NCBI GenBank assembly: GCA_949298065.1
Contig: CASFUZ010000001.1
Location: 118,522 to 182,521 of the forward strand
Direction of reading: 5' to 3'
Source: an uncultured Pseudomonadota bacterium
GTDB lineage: Bacteria; Pseudomonadota; Alphaproteobacteria; RF32; CAG-239
Length of the DNA stretch: 64,000 nt
Both the position numbers and the translations under genes were made by a program. The stretch's first letter is position 1. Every line of letters begins with the position of its first letter. Of the stretch, positions 28,046 to 35,646 are shown piece by piece. Under the pieces are notes generated by a model. The model was not told the origin of the DNA, did no database searches, and saw nothing but the letters and a program-made list of their open reading frames with translations.

Positions 28046-28489
28046 CTACAAATTCTTTTCAATATAATCAAATATCTTATTTGTAATTTTTTTCTTTTCT
28101 CCCCAATCAAAAACTTGAAAAGCAATACATTTACCAAATATAGAAACAGATATAGATTGTTTTGATTTTAATATCTGAATTAGCATTGTTTGACCATAAG
28201 ATAGCCATGTTTGAGGGGTATCAAACATAATGATACCTTTATTTTTATTTGAATTAGAAATTGTATAATTCAATTCTTTTATTACATTTTGAGCAGAATT
28301 AAATATTTTATCATAGTCGGCATTAAACAATCTCTCTCCTTGTTTAGGAAGTTGAGGTATATCTACAATATCAGATTCAATGTCTGATTCAAAACCTAAA
28401 ATTTGCTTCTTTTTTTCATTAAACTGTTCTTCTGTAATAATACCCTTTTCTTTTAGTTCAAAAAGTTTTTCAAGTTCCTTTGTATCCAT
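28046..28489 (-). CDS. SHOCT-like N-terminus with small alpha/beta domain
   Basis: 147 residues. The N-terminus (LEKLFELKEKGIITEEQFNE) is nearly the same SHOCT-like hairpin as in the next gene. Residues about 58-147 form a compact alpha/beta domain (YDKIFNSAQNVIKELNYTI, KGIIMFDTPQTW, QSISVSIFGKCIAFQVF) of a kind often seen beside SHOCT or in small lipoproteins; I cannot name it. There is no membrane segment. The shared hairpin with the neighbour suggests the two proteins associate. Confidence 0.65.
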   Translation of the reverse strand: MDTKELEKLFELKEKGIITEEQFNEKKKQILGFESDIESDIVDIPQLPKQGERLFNADYDKIFNSAQNVIKELNYTISNSNKNKGIIMFDTPQTWLSYGQTMLIQILKSKQSISVSIFGKCIAFQVFDWGEKKKITNKIFDYIEKNL

Positions 28490-28493
28490 TATT

Positions 28494-28844
28494 TCAATCC
28501 TTATAAGTGGTTAAACCTAAATCTTTTCTCATTAATGAAATCATTTTTTCAATATCTGCATTATTAAGATTTTTATGTTTCAAAAAATCTTTTGCCATAA
28601 TTCCGATTTGTGGATTTTTAGCAAATAAACAAATATTATATGTTTGTATTTCTAAATCTTTTTTAGAAATTAAAGATTTTAGATAATTCCAATATCTATC
28701 CCTTAATTTTCGCTCTCTAATAAGTGATAATTCTCTATATAAAGCAATATGAGCCGCAATTACTGATAAAGTTACAGAAATAATAATGCTTATACATAGC
28801 ATTACTAGATTGCCATAAGTTATATTTTCAAACCCTATATTCAT
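28494..28844 (-). CDS. Small single-pass membrane protein of unknown function
   Basis: 116 residues. One hydrophobic helix near the N-terminus (LVMLCISIIISVTLSVIAAHIAL, split as LVMLCISIIISV and TLSVIAAHIAL) is followed by a basic helical cytoplasmic domain (RERKLRDRYWNYLKSL, MAKDFLKHKNLNNADIEKM). The ATG at 28844, with AGG 8 bases ahead, is preferred over an upstream alternative frame start. It is the first gene of the four-gene operon and 4 bases from the next. Not recognised. Confidence 0.55.
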   Translation of the reverse strand: MNIGFENITYGNLVMLCISIIISVTLSVIAAHIALYRELSLIRERKLRDRYWNYLKSLISKKDLEIQTYNICLFAKNPQIGIMAKDFLKHKNLNNADIEKMISLMRKDLGLTTYKD

Positions 28845-29077
28845 AAAAACCTGCGAAAAACTGAACGGTTTTCTTCCACAAAAATATACGGGTAAAACAA
28901 ATTCACAGGGAAATTTAAGAAAATCCAAGCCCCACAAGGGATTAAAGGCAAAAAAATAAATTTATTTGACTTTTAAAAAGATAGATATAGTATGGAAAAG
29001 AATTGTTCCTTTATTTTCAATCATATATAAGTATTTAAAACTTAATCTTTTTAATAAATAAATTAAAAGGATTAGTT

Positions 29078-29674
29078 ATGATTTACGCATATATTAGAAT
29101 ATCAACTGACTTACAACATCAAGAAAATCAAAAATTTGAAATAGAAAACTTTGCTAAAACAAATAATATCAATATTGATAAATGGATTATGGAAACAATA
29201 TCATCAAAAAAGCCATTAGAAGAAAGAAAATTAGGAAAAATATTAAGAAAATTAAAACAAGATGATATTTTAATAACTTCTGAAATTTCAAGATTAGGCA
29301 GAAATTTATTACAAATTATGTATATACTTCATCACTGTATGAATGTTGGTTGTCAGATATGGACGATTAAAGATAATTATAGATTGGGAACAGATATACA
29401 GTCGAAGGTATTGGCTTTTGCTTTTGGATTAAGTGCAGAAATAGAAAGAGATTTAATATCACAAAGAACTAAACAATGTTTAGCACGATTAAAAGCTGAT
29501 GGAAAACATATTGGAAGACCAATAGGAAGAAAAAATAAAATAACTAAATTATCAGGAAAAGAAGATTTAATTGATAAATTACTATCACAAAACATCAAGA
29601 AAACTAAAATTGCTAAAATGCTAAATGTCGATTATTCAACATTTTATAAATTCTTAAAACAAAAGGCGGTATAA
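29078..29674 (+). CDS. Serine recombinase (resolvase/invertase type)
   Basis: 198 residues. The N-terminal catalytic domain has the nucleophile Ser in YIRISTDLQHQEN (Ser 9), the arginine-bearing ITSEISRLGRNLLQIM and the long E helix SAEIERDLISQRTKQCL. A short C-terminal helix-turn-helix (KIAKMLNVDYSTFYKFLK) completes the family layout. Codon use is very AT-rich. It faces a second serine recombinase with 7 bases between stops. It may resolve dimers or invert a segment of the element. Confidence 0.88.
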   Translation: MIYAYIRISTDLQHQENQKFEIENFAKTNNINIDKWIMETISSKKPLEERKLGKILRKLKQDDILITSEISRLGRNLLQIMYILHHCMNVGCQIWTIKDNYRLGTDIQSKVLAFAFGLSAEIERDLISQRTKQCLARLKADGKHIGRPIGRKNKITKLSGKEDLIDKLLSQNIKKTKIAKMLNVDYSTFYKFLKQKAV

Positions 29675-29681
29675 ATCCGCC

Positions 29682-30230
29682 TTATTTTTCTATATAGCTA
29701 TATACAGTTGGTCTTGTTATTTCAAATTTTCTCGCAATTTCAGCAACGGCAACACCATTTTTATATAAATTATTTAATTCTTTTACTTGTTCGTCTGATA
29801 ATTTATTTTTACCACCTTTATATTTTCCTTTCGCTTTTGCCAACGCCACACCTTCTCTAACTCTATCATTGATTAAAGAACGCTCCAAAGAACTAACAGC
29901 AGCTAACATTGTCATCATCATTTCTTGATAAGGGTCTTTTTTATCAGGAGAGAAAGTTAAATTTTCTTTATGAAACTTAATTGTTGCTCCAATATTGTTT
30001 ATTTCTTCAACAATATTTAACAAATCACGAGTATTTCTCGCCAATCTATCCATAGAATGAACATTAACAACATCACCGGCACGCAAATTTGACAACATTG
30101 CTTCTAATTGAGGACGCTCTCTATTTTTACCAGATAATTTATCCTCATATTCTCTATCACAAGGAACATCAATTAACTGTCTTTCAGTAGATTGGATTAA
30201 AGTTGAAACTCTTTTATAGTTAAAAATCAT
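29682..30230 (-). CDS. Serine recombinase (Tn3-resolvase type)
   Basis: 182 residues. It has the catalytic Ser in NYKRVSTLIQSTERQL (Ser 9), the resolvase core HSMDRLARNTRDLLNIV, and the E helix MLAAVSSLERSLINDRVREG. The C-terminal helix-turn-helix reads AEIARKFEITRPTVYSYI. It resembles Tn3-like resolvases more closely than its convergent neighbour. The upstream region (30231-30534) contains a 14-bp inverted repeat that could be its recombination site. Confidence 0.9.
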   Translation of the reverse strand: MIFNYKRVSTLIQSTERQLIDVPCDREYEDKLSGKNRERPQLEAMLSNLRAGDVVNVHSMDRLARNTRDLLNIVEEINNIGATIKFHKENLTFSPDKKDPYQEMMMTMLAAVSSLERSLINDRVREGVALAKAKGKYKGGKNKLSDEQVKELNNLYKNGVAVAEIARKFEITRPTVYSYIEK

Positions 30231-30285
30231 TTTTAAAATTCCTTAAATGTAAAATCAATATCTTTAATATGACTTTACAATATAC

Positions 30286-30333
30286 AAAAAGTGTAAAATT
30301 GTCAAGTATTTTATGTTAGATTTTACACTTTTT
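30286..30333. promoter_or_regulatory. Perfect inverted repeat, candidate recombination (res) site or operator
   Basis: AAAAAGTGTAAAAT (30286-30299) and ATTTTACACTTTTT (30320-30333) are perfect inverted arms around a 20-base spacer. Further TGTAAAA/TTTTACA copies lie at about 30246 and 30357. Position upstream of a resolvase gene and the repeated subsites fit a res site. The rest of the 304-base gap is AT-rich and shows nothing else I can name. Confidence 0.45.
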
Positions 30334-30534
30334 TATAATTAAATTTGATTATAGTTGAATTTTACAAGTATTTAAGCCACTTCCAAACAATCAGACATAA
30401 CAAAAAAGCATAATAAAACTATAATATAACTATTCTTTAACCATATATGTGTATAAAACTAATACAATAATTGACATTAAAAATATAATATATCCATAAT
30501 TTAACATCATTAACACAAATACGGAGAATAAAAA

Positions 30535-30987
30535 ATGGCTGAAAATTCTAACTCAAACAATAAAAAAACAACATTAAACTTTACTGGTCTTGATATGAAT
30601 GTTGAAAAAGCAAATGTATTTAACGCAAAAGTTAATTCAATCAAGGCAAAAATCGCAGATAGCATTCAAAAAAATCTCAATTACGAAAACAGTATCGAAA
30701 ACAAATCAGCTCCCGCATCGCAATTATCACCATCTATGCGTATTTTGAAGGATAGCGGAGATTACACTGTAATTACCTTGCGTTGTGGTGCTTATCCAAT
30801 TTTTAAGAACACTACTAAAAAAAGCGAATATACGCACACTAAAATTTTGTCTTCATTAAAATCAATGCTTGAAGAAGGACAATTTGACGAGGAAATAAAG
30901 GCATATGCCAAGAAAAAACGCACAAGAAAATCAAACGAAGATGAAACAGAAGAAAATTCATCTAAAAACAAAACAAAGAAAAAATAA
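30535..30987 (+). CDS. Lys-rich protein of unknown function
   Basis: 150 residues with a good ribosome site (ACGGAGAATAA). The N-terminus is polar and Asn/Lys-rich. A central region (DYTVITLRCGAYPIFKN) suggests a small beta domain, and the C-terminal 30 residues are almost entirely charged (AKKKRTRKSNEDETEE), likely a nucleic-acid-contacting or disordered tail. Not recognised. It is convergent with the integrase and shares its terminator. Confidence 0.6.
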   Translation: MAENSNSNNKKTTLNFTGLDMNVEKANVFNAKVNSIKAKIADSIQKNLNYENSIENKSAPASQLSPSMRILKDSGDYTVITLRCGAYPIFKNTTKKSEYTHTKILSSLKSMLEEGQFDEEIKAYAKKKRTRKSNEDETEENSSKNKTKKK

Positions 30988-30998
30988 TCTATAATAAT

Positions 30999-31026
30999 GG
31001 GAGAGTTAATTAACTCTCCTTTTTCT
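30999..31026. terminator. Bidirectional terminator shared by the Lys-rich gene and the integrase
   Basis: GGAGAGTTAA/TTAACTCTCC is a perfect 20-base palindrome (31000-31019) followed by TTTTT. The integrase stop codon lies within the right arm. Confidence 0.75.
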
Positions 31027-32848
31027 TTGTCTTCTTTTTTGATAATTCATAATCACCAGTTGAAAAATCTTTTTGAGATGGGTCATATGCAAGTTTGTGT
31101 AATATTTGTTTTAAACATGGATAATCTATTTTCTTTAACTCGCGATTAAGCAATGAAATATTGATGTTTTTACCATAAATTGATTGCCCTATACCTTTAT
31201 TAGCCCACCCACCAAGAGCATTTTGGACTTCTGTTGATATTTTTTTTGCAATAGCATGTTCTTCAAAACAATATCTAAAACTATGAAATACAATTTTATT
31301 TGCTGTTATACCGAGTTTATCAAGATAACGAGCAAACCAATGACCGACAGCACCTGAAAATTGATTTTTTTTGGTATATTCAATAGTGTAAAAAATCCAC
31401 TCTTTTTTATTTGTTTTTAATTTTTTTACAAAATCAATGAAACCTAAAAATATAAGAGCCGGGTGTATAGGCACAATTCTTTTAGAATGCTTGTTTTTTA
31501 ATGATTGTTTGGGATGTGTGTCACAAATATTAAAACACCATATGCCTTTTACTTTGATAATATCTTCCACTCGTAATTGGCAAATCTCGTTAATCCGAGC
31601 ACCTGAAAATAAGGCAATTAAAGGAACCCAGAACTTTACAAATTCATAACGGCTATATCTATTGGGATAGGTTTCTGGATTGAATATCTTTTTTAAATCT
31701 TTATCAGAAAATCCAATGCGTGCAGGATCTTTATTTAATAATGGCGTTGTAATATTTTTCTTAAAATCATTCGGTATAATGCCTTCATCAACTGCAAATT
31801 TTAATAATTCTTGAAAAGATATTAAATGAGCTTTGATTGTTTTTAGAGAGATACATTTTTCATTATCAATCGGAAGTAAAATACTATTCAACCTCTTGTT
31901 CGGATATAAAAATTGCCATCTTTTGGGCACTCTATGAATATCAATAGAAATTCTTTTGCAATCTTCTGCCGTTATATCGTCAATACAATCTTTTTCAAGA
32001 AGGGCGAAAATAGTTTTTAAATGTGTTCTTTTAGAATCTACAGAACTTTGTTTTATTTTTTTACGTAAATTATGAACCGTTATCATTCGGTCAAATAAAG
32101 TAGTCCAAAGAGTTTTTATTTTTCGTTGTTTTTCTATTCTCTTATTAGCTATGTCTTGGCAAGTGGTTGTTAATTTTCTGATTAGCGGATTTATATTAGC
32201 ATACTTAACCGCAGTATCATCAGTATTATGAATATCATTTATCAATTTTTCATTATAACTCTCTACCTGCTGAAACTTATTTACATATGATTTAAACCAA
32301 TCAGCGGTTTCCAAATTACGATATGTAGATGGAGATGTTGGGATATTGGTTAATCCACGCATAATTTTTTCTAAAACATTTTTTAATGTAATATGCGTGT
32401 CAGGTTGTTGATAGAGCCATAATAGATAAGAGTTGAGGTATTTTCCTGCACAAAATGTTATATCACCACTAGTGAAAACAGAAACCTCTCTAAAATCTGC
32501 TTTACCTTTTTCAATATCATTAAAATTATCTTCACAAAACTTTTGCACTTCTTCCAATCTATGAATTAAAAGAGCGTCAATATCAGCATCATCCATCGTA
32601 ATGCCGAAAGGGTGTGTTCTCTTGCTAATTTTCAATGCAACAACCTTTAAAAAATCAATAAATTTATCCATTGCGAGGGATTCTTTGGGATATTGTTTTA
32701 TCGCCGTATAATAATCCCTTGTGCCAAGAGAATAAATCAACTCTTTGCGAAGTGCAAGAGGTTGCAAAATTCTGGGGATAGCAACCCTAATATAGAATAC
32801 ATGAAGCCGACGAGTTAGACGGGGATATCTTGACCGATTCTGTAACAC
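31010..32848 (-). CDS. Tyrosine integrase of the tRNA-Ser element
   Basis: 612 residues. The N-terminus (RRLHVFYIRVAIPRIL) has the DUF6538-type start of large phage-like integrases. A central helical SAM-like arm domain follows. The catalytic domain carries Arg in SGARINEICQLRVEDI, Lys in KNKHSKRIVPIH, His-x-x-Arg in FHSFRYCFEEHA and the nucleophile Tyr in GIGQSIYGKN. The GTG start at 32848 has AGGTG upstream. It lies about 90 bases from the tRNA, the normal place for an integrase, and is probably transcribed away from it. Confidence 0.92.
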   Translation of the reverse strand: MLQNRSRYPRLTRRLHVFYIRVAIPRILQPLALRKELIYSLGTRDYYTAIKQYPKESLAMDKFIDFLKVVALKISKRTHPFGITMDDADIDALLIHRLEEVQKFCEDNFNDIEKGKADFREVSVFTSGDITFCAGKYLNSYLLWLYQQPDTHITLKNVLEKIMRGLTNIPTSPSTYRNLETADWFKSYVNKFQQVESYNEKLINDIHNTDDTAVKYANINPLIRKLTTTCQDIANKRIEKQRKIKTLWTTLFDRMITVHNLRKKIKQSSVDSKRTHLKTIFALLEKDCIDDITAEDCKRISIDIHRVPKRWQFLYPNKRLNSILLPIDNEKCISLKTIKAHLISFQELLKFAVDEGIIPNDFKKNITTPLLNKDPARIGFSDKDLKKIFNPETYPNRYSRYEFVKFWVPLIALFSGARINEICQLRVEDIIKVKGIWCFNICDTHPKQSLKNKHSKRIVPIHPALIFLGFIDFVKKLKTNKKEWIFYTIEYTKKNQFSGAVGHWFARYLDKLGITANKIVFHSFRYCFEEHAIAKKISTEVQNALGGWANKGIGQSIYGKNINISLLNRELKKIDYPCLKQILHKLAYDPSQKDFSTGDYELSKKKTKKKES

Positions 32849-32901
32849 TTTGCTGTAACACCTCTGATTTTGGGTGTTTTAAATGTGTTTTACTTAAAAA
32901 A

Positions 32902-32926
32902 ATAACCCGTTATTTCAACGGGTTAT
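32902..32926. terminator. Element-supplied terminator of tRNA-Ser
   Basis: ATAACCCGTT (32902-32911) pairs perfectly with AACGGGTTAT (32917-32926) around ATTTC, and T runs follow on the minus strand. It lies 5 bases beyond the right attachment repeat, so it replaces the terminator left at 25338. Confidence 0.75.
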
Positions 32927-32931
32927 CAATG

Positions 32932-32952
32932 AATTGGCGGAGAGGCAGAGAT
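32932..32952 (-). repeat. Right attachment repeat within tRNA-Ser
   Basis: Identical over 21 bases to 25368-25388. It includes the CCA end, discriminator, 3' acceptor strand and part of the T arm of the intact tRNA-Ser. Confidence 0.9.
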
Positions 32953-33024
32953 TCGAACTCTGGGAGGGCTCGCACCCTCGACGGTTTTCAAGACCGCTGC
33001 ATTAAACCACTCTGCCACCTCTCC
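32935..33024 (-). tRNA. tRNA-Ser (anticodon UGA)
   Basis: A 90-base tRNA with encoded CCA. The acceptor stem is GGAGAGG/CCTCTCC with discriminator G. The anticodon loop is CTTGAAA, giving UGA. A long variable arm (GAGGGTGCGAGCCCTC) and the T loop GTTCGAATC confirm a type II serine tRNA. It is the integration target of the neighbouring element. Confidence 0.96.
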
Positions 33025-33184
33025 ATAATCATTAACGGCAATCCGTGTTTGCATAGCTTTTTTAATCAATTCGTCTTTAAACGTCAAGCATTATTTTTGA
33101 TTATTGATAATAAAAATCTTCTTTATTGACTTATTGTCAAAAAAGAGCTATTTTTTGTCCAAACAACTATTAAAAACATATATT

Positions 33185-33445
33185 ATGGAAAAGAAACATA
33201 TCATTGAGCTGATAAACAAATATGCTCAATATGTAGAAAAAAATCCATCAGACAGATATTATCGCCAAGTATGGATGCTTTGTTGTTCCGCTTTTTTCAC
33301 CAAAGCAACAATTCCTGCAAAAGTTTTGCTGGAAAACATTGAAAAATTGCAAAACAATGCAACCATACTAAATCGACGACGAATATTCAGAGATGATTTA
33401 ATAACGCTAAAAAGCTTTGTTGAAGACATAATTGCCAACAACTAA
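33185..33445 (+). CDS. Small protein of unknown function
   Basis: 86 residues, not recognised. It appears all helical, with two cysteines in WMLCCSAFFTKATIP. The ATG at 33185 is preferred over one 81 bases upstream because the intervening codons look like leader sequence. It has no ribosome site; instead AAAACATATATT precedes the ATG, as also before the gene at 63437. A strong terminator follows. Position just outside the element, beside tRNA-Ser, means it belongs to the chromosome. Confidence 0.55.
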   Translation: MEKKHIIELINKYAQYVEKNPSDRYYRQVWMLCCSAFFTKATIPAKVLLENIEKLQNNATILNRRRIFRDDLITLKSFVEDIIANN

Positions 33446-33450
33446 CATCA

Positions 33451-33493
33451 AAAAAACAGGCCGTAATTAAAAAATTACCGCCTGTTTTTTTTG
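33451..33493. terminator. Intrinsic terminator after the gene at 33185
   Basis: An 18-bp stem with a single mismatch (AAAAAACAGGC... with ...GCCTGTTTTTT), closing on an A-rich loop and followed by a T run. Confidence 0.85.
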
Positions 33494-33505
33494 TATTTAT
33501 TTTGT

Positions 33506-33815
33506 GCGTCCCGCTAATTCTGTATTAGTCAGCCACAGAGCCAACCACCTCTCCTCCTGTGCCAAACCAAAAATCGGGATATGTGCGACGAATAATAAGA
33601 ATTTAGGGCAAAAACACCGCAGCGTACATAAACGTACGTGAGGATGTTTGCGTCCCGCTAATTCTGTATTAGTCGGCCACAGAGCCAACCACCTCTCCTC
33701 CTGTGCCAAACCGAAAATCGGGATATGTGCGGCGAATAATAAGAATTTAGGGCAAAAACACCGCAGCGTACATAAGCGTCCCGCTAATTCTGTATTAGTC
33801 GCCCACAGAGCCCGA
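33506..33815. repeat. Tandem repeat block, units of 144, 126 and about 40 bases
   Basis: The unit begins GCGTCCCGCTAATTCTGTAT at 33506, 33650 and 33776. The first two units are nearly identical except for an 18-base stretch (around ACGTACGTGAGGATG) missing from the second; the third is truncated next to mutL. The DNA reads openly in places but carries no ribosome sites and no convincing protein. It fills the 377-base gap between the small gene and mutL. Confidence 0.85.
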
Positions 33816-33822
33816 TTTTCCC

Positions 33823-35634
33823 CTAGCGGCGTTCAAACAACTTCTCAATATCTTTCAACTTGAGTTCAACATAAGTCGGGCGGCCATGGTTGCATTGACC
33901 GGAATGCTCGGTTTTTTCCATATCGCGCAAGAGGTGGTTCATCTCGTTAATATTAAGTTTGCGCCCTGCCCTGACCGAACCATGACAAGCGATTGTGGCA
34001 CAAATCGTATGTAGCTTGTCGGTCAAACTAAAACCTTTACCCCATTCTGCCATTTCTCCGGCCAAATCCCGAATTAAGGCTTTGATATCACAATCGCCGA
34101 TTAATGCCGGAACTTCACGAACAATAACTGCCGTAGAACCAAACTCTTCCACCACCAAACCGAGCTTTTGCAGTTCTTCCGCGGCTTCAACAATCCGTGT
34201 TTTTTCGCTGATACTCAAATCCACAATTTCGGGAATAAGCAAAATCTGCGTTGCCACCTTGTTTTCAGCCAAAAGCGAAGCTTTCAACTTTTCCATCACA
34301 ATACGCTCATGCGAGGCGTGTTGGTCAATAATAACAATGCTGTCCTCGGTTTGAGAGATAATATAGGTATCATGGAATTGAGCTTTTGCTAAGCCGAGCG
34401 GTCCGACCTCATCTTCAGTTTCCACCGAAGGACTATCAACCTTAATGGAAAAGGATTTGCGCTCCAAGTCCGGCAAACAAACCTGCCGCCTTGGCTGTGG
34501 TATAGCAGATTGAAAAACCGGATAATTTGCCGAAACAGGCTGGTGCTCGCGCAGAACTGTTGTCTCATTCTGCCCGAAAGAAGGAATATTATCTTGTACA
34601 AATGCCGCCAAATCCAAGTTATTGGCTGTTTTATGGTCGCCCAATGCCAAAGCCTGACGAATGGAACTTACCAAAAGTCCGCGCACCAAAGCATTATCAT
34701 AAAAGCGAACTTCAGCCTTTGCCGGATGTACGTTTACATCCACATAAGCCGGATCAATATCAAAATACAAAGCCGCCATCGGATAGCGATTATGCGCCAA
34801 CACATCTTGATAAGCGCCTTTTATGGCCCCCAAAAGCAACTTATCCCGCACCGGACGATTATTGACAAATAAATATTGATATAATGAATTGGATTTATTC
34901 AAGGTCGGCAAAGACACATAGCCCGTAATCCGCAAATTTTCACGCTGCGCGTTAATCAGGAGCGAATTATCACCAAATTCTCTCCCCATAACATCAGTTA
35001 AGCGTTTGAGTCTGGAATCAAACAACTCTCCTTGACAAGCATTAAGAGATACTTTTTTCTTGCCATCTTCGGTCAGATAAAAAGAGATTGTCGGATTTGC
35101 CAGCGCAATTCTGTTAAGAATTTCAACACATTGCGCCGTTTCCGAAGCAGATGACTTTAAGAATTTGAGTCTCGCCGGCGCAGCATAAAACAAGTCTCTT
35201 ACCTCAATACGCGTTCCGCGCGGATGCGCTACTGGTATGACATCAGATTTTTCTCCGCCGTTAACCTCAATTTTCCAAGCATTTTCGGAGCCTTCTCGGC
35301 GGGAGACGATAGACATCCGCGCCACGGAAGAAATTGAGGGCAACGCCTCTCCGCGAAACCCGAAAAAATTGATGTTAAATAAGTTATCATCCGGAAGTTT
35401 TGATGTTGCATGCCGCTCCACGGCAATCGGCAATTCATCTTTATCTATACCTTTGCCGTTGTCAGAAACAACAATCAGACTTTTACCGCCATCGGATAAA
35501 GTAACTTCAACCGATGTAGCTCCGGCATCAATAGAGTTTTCCACCAACTCCTTGACAACGGAAGCCGGCCGCTCAATAACCTCACCGGCAGCAATCTGGT
35601 TAACCAGATTATTTGGTAAAATTCTGATTGCCAT
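33823..35634 (-). CDS. mutL: DNA mismatch repair protein MutL
   Basis: A 603-residue mismatch-repair ATPase. The GHKL domain has LVNQIAAGEVIERPASVV, VENSIDAG (Mg-binding Asn), DNGKGI and TSKL, then GFRGEALPSISSVA. The C-terminal endonuclease-type motif reads IDQHASHERIVMEKL near 430, and QCNHGRPT lies near the end, as in endonuclease-proficient MutL. The length is normal. No mutS is in view. It follows pgi by 12 bases and ends beside the tandem repeat block. Confidence 0.96.
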   Translation of the reverse strand: MAIRILPNNLVNQIAAGEVIERPASVVKELVENSIDAGATSVEVTLSDGGKSLIVVSDNGKGIDKDELPIAVERHATSKLPDDNLFNINFFGFRGEALPSISSVARMSIVSRREGSENAWKIEVNGGEKSDVIPVAHPRGTRIEVRDLFYAAPARLKFLKSSASETAQCVEILNRIALANPTISFYLTEDGKKKVSLNACQGELFDSRLKRLTDVMGREFGDNSLLINAQRENLRITGYVSLPTLNKSNSLYQYLFVNNRPVRDKLLLGAIKGAYQDVLAHNRYPMAALYFDIDPAYVDVNVHPAKAEVRFYDNALVRGLLVSSIRQALALGDHKTANNLDLAAFVQDNIPSFGQNETTVLREHQPVSANYPVFQSAIPQPRRQVCLPDLERKSFSIKVDSPSVETEDEVGPLGLAKAQFHDTYIISQTEDSIVIIDQHASHERIVMEKLKASLLAENKVATQILLIPEIVDLSISEKTRIVEAAEELQKLGLVVEEFGSTAVIVREVPALIGDCDIKALIRDLAGEMAEWGKGFSLTDKLHTICATIACHGSVRAGRKLNINEMNHLLRDMEKTEHSGQCNHGRPTYVELKLKDIEKLFERR

Positions 35635-35646
35635 TTTGTTTGTCTC

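Larger units (their letters stand above)
25368..32952. mobile_element. Integrative element inserted in tRNA-Ser(UGA)
   Basis: About 7.6 kb bounded by 21-bp direct repeats of the tRNA-Ser 3' end. A tyrosine integrase gene sits next to the intact tRNA, and a replacement terminator restores the tRNA's 3' flank. The interior is visibly richer in A and T than the flanking chromosome. Contents from left to right are a structured non-coding block, an HTH-like gene, a small gene, a four-gene minus-strand operon, two convergent serine recombinases, a Lys-rich unknown protein and the integrase. I see no structural phage genes, conjugation genes or replication initiator, so it is either a small genomic island or a satellite that depends on a helper. 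Confidence 0.88.

Noticed and set aside
25368..32952. A prophage
   Set aside because: No terminase, portal, capsid, tail or lysis genes are recognisable in the interval.
32830..33129. A 99-codon frame crossing tRNA-Ser
   Set aside because: It reads through the whole tRNA and its terminator, so it cannot be a true coding region.
33506..33815. A CRISPR array
   Set aside because: Units are 126-144 bases, directly abutting, with no unique spacers and no cas genes nearby.
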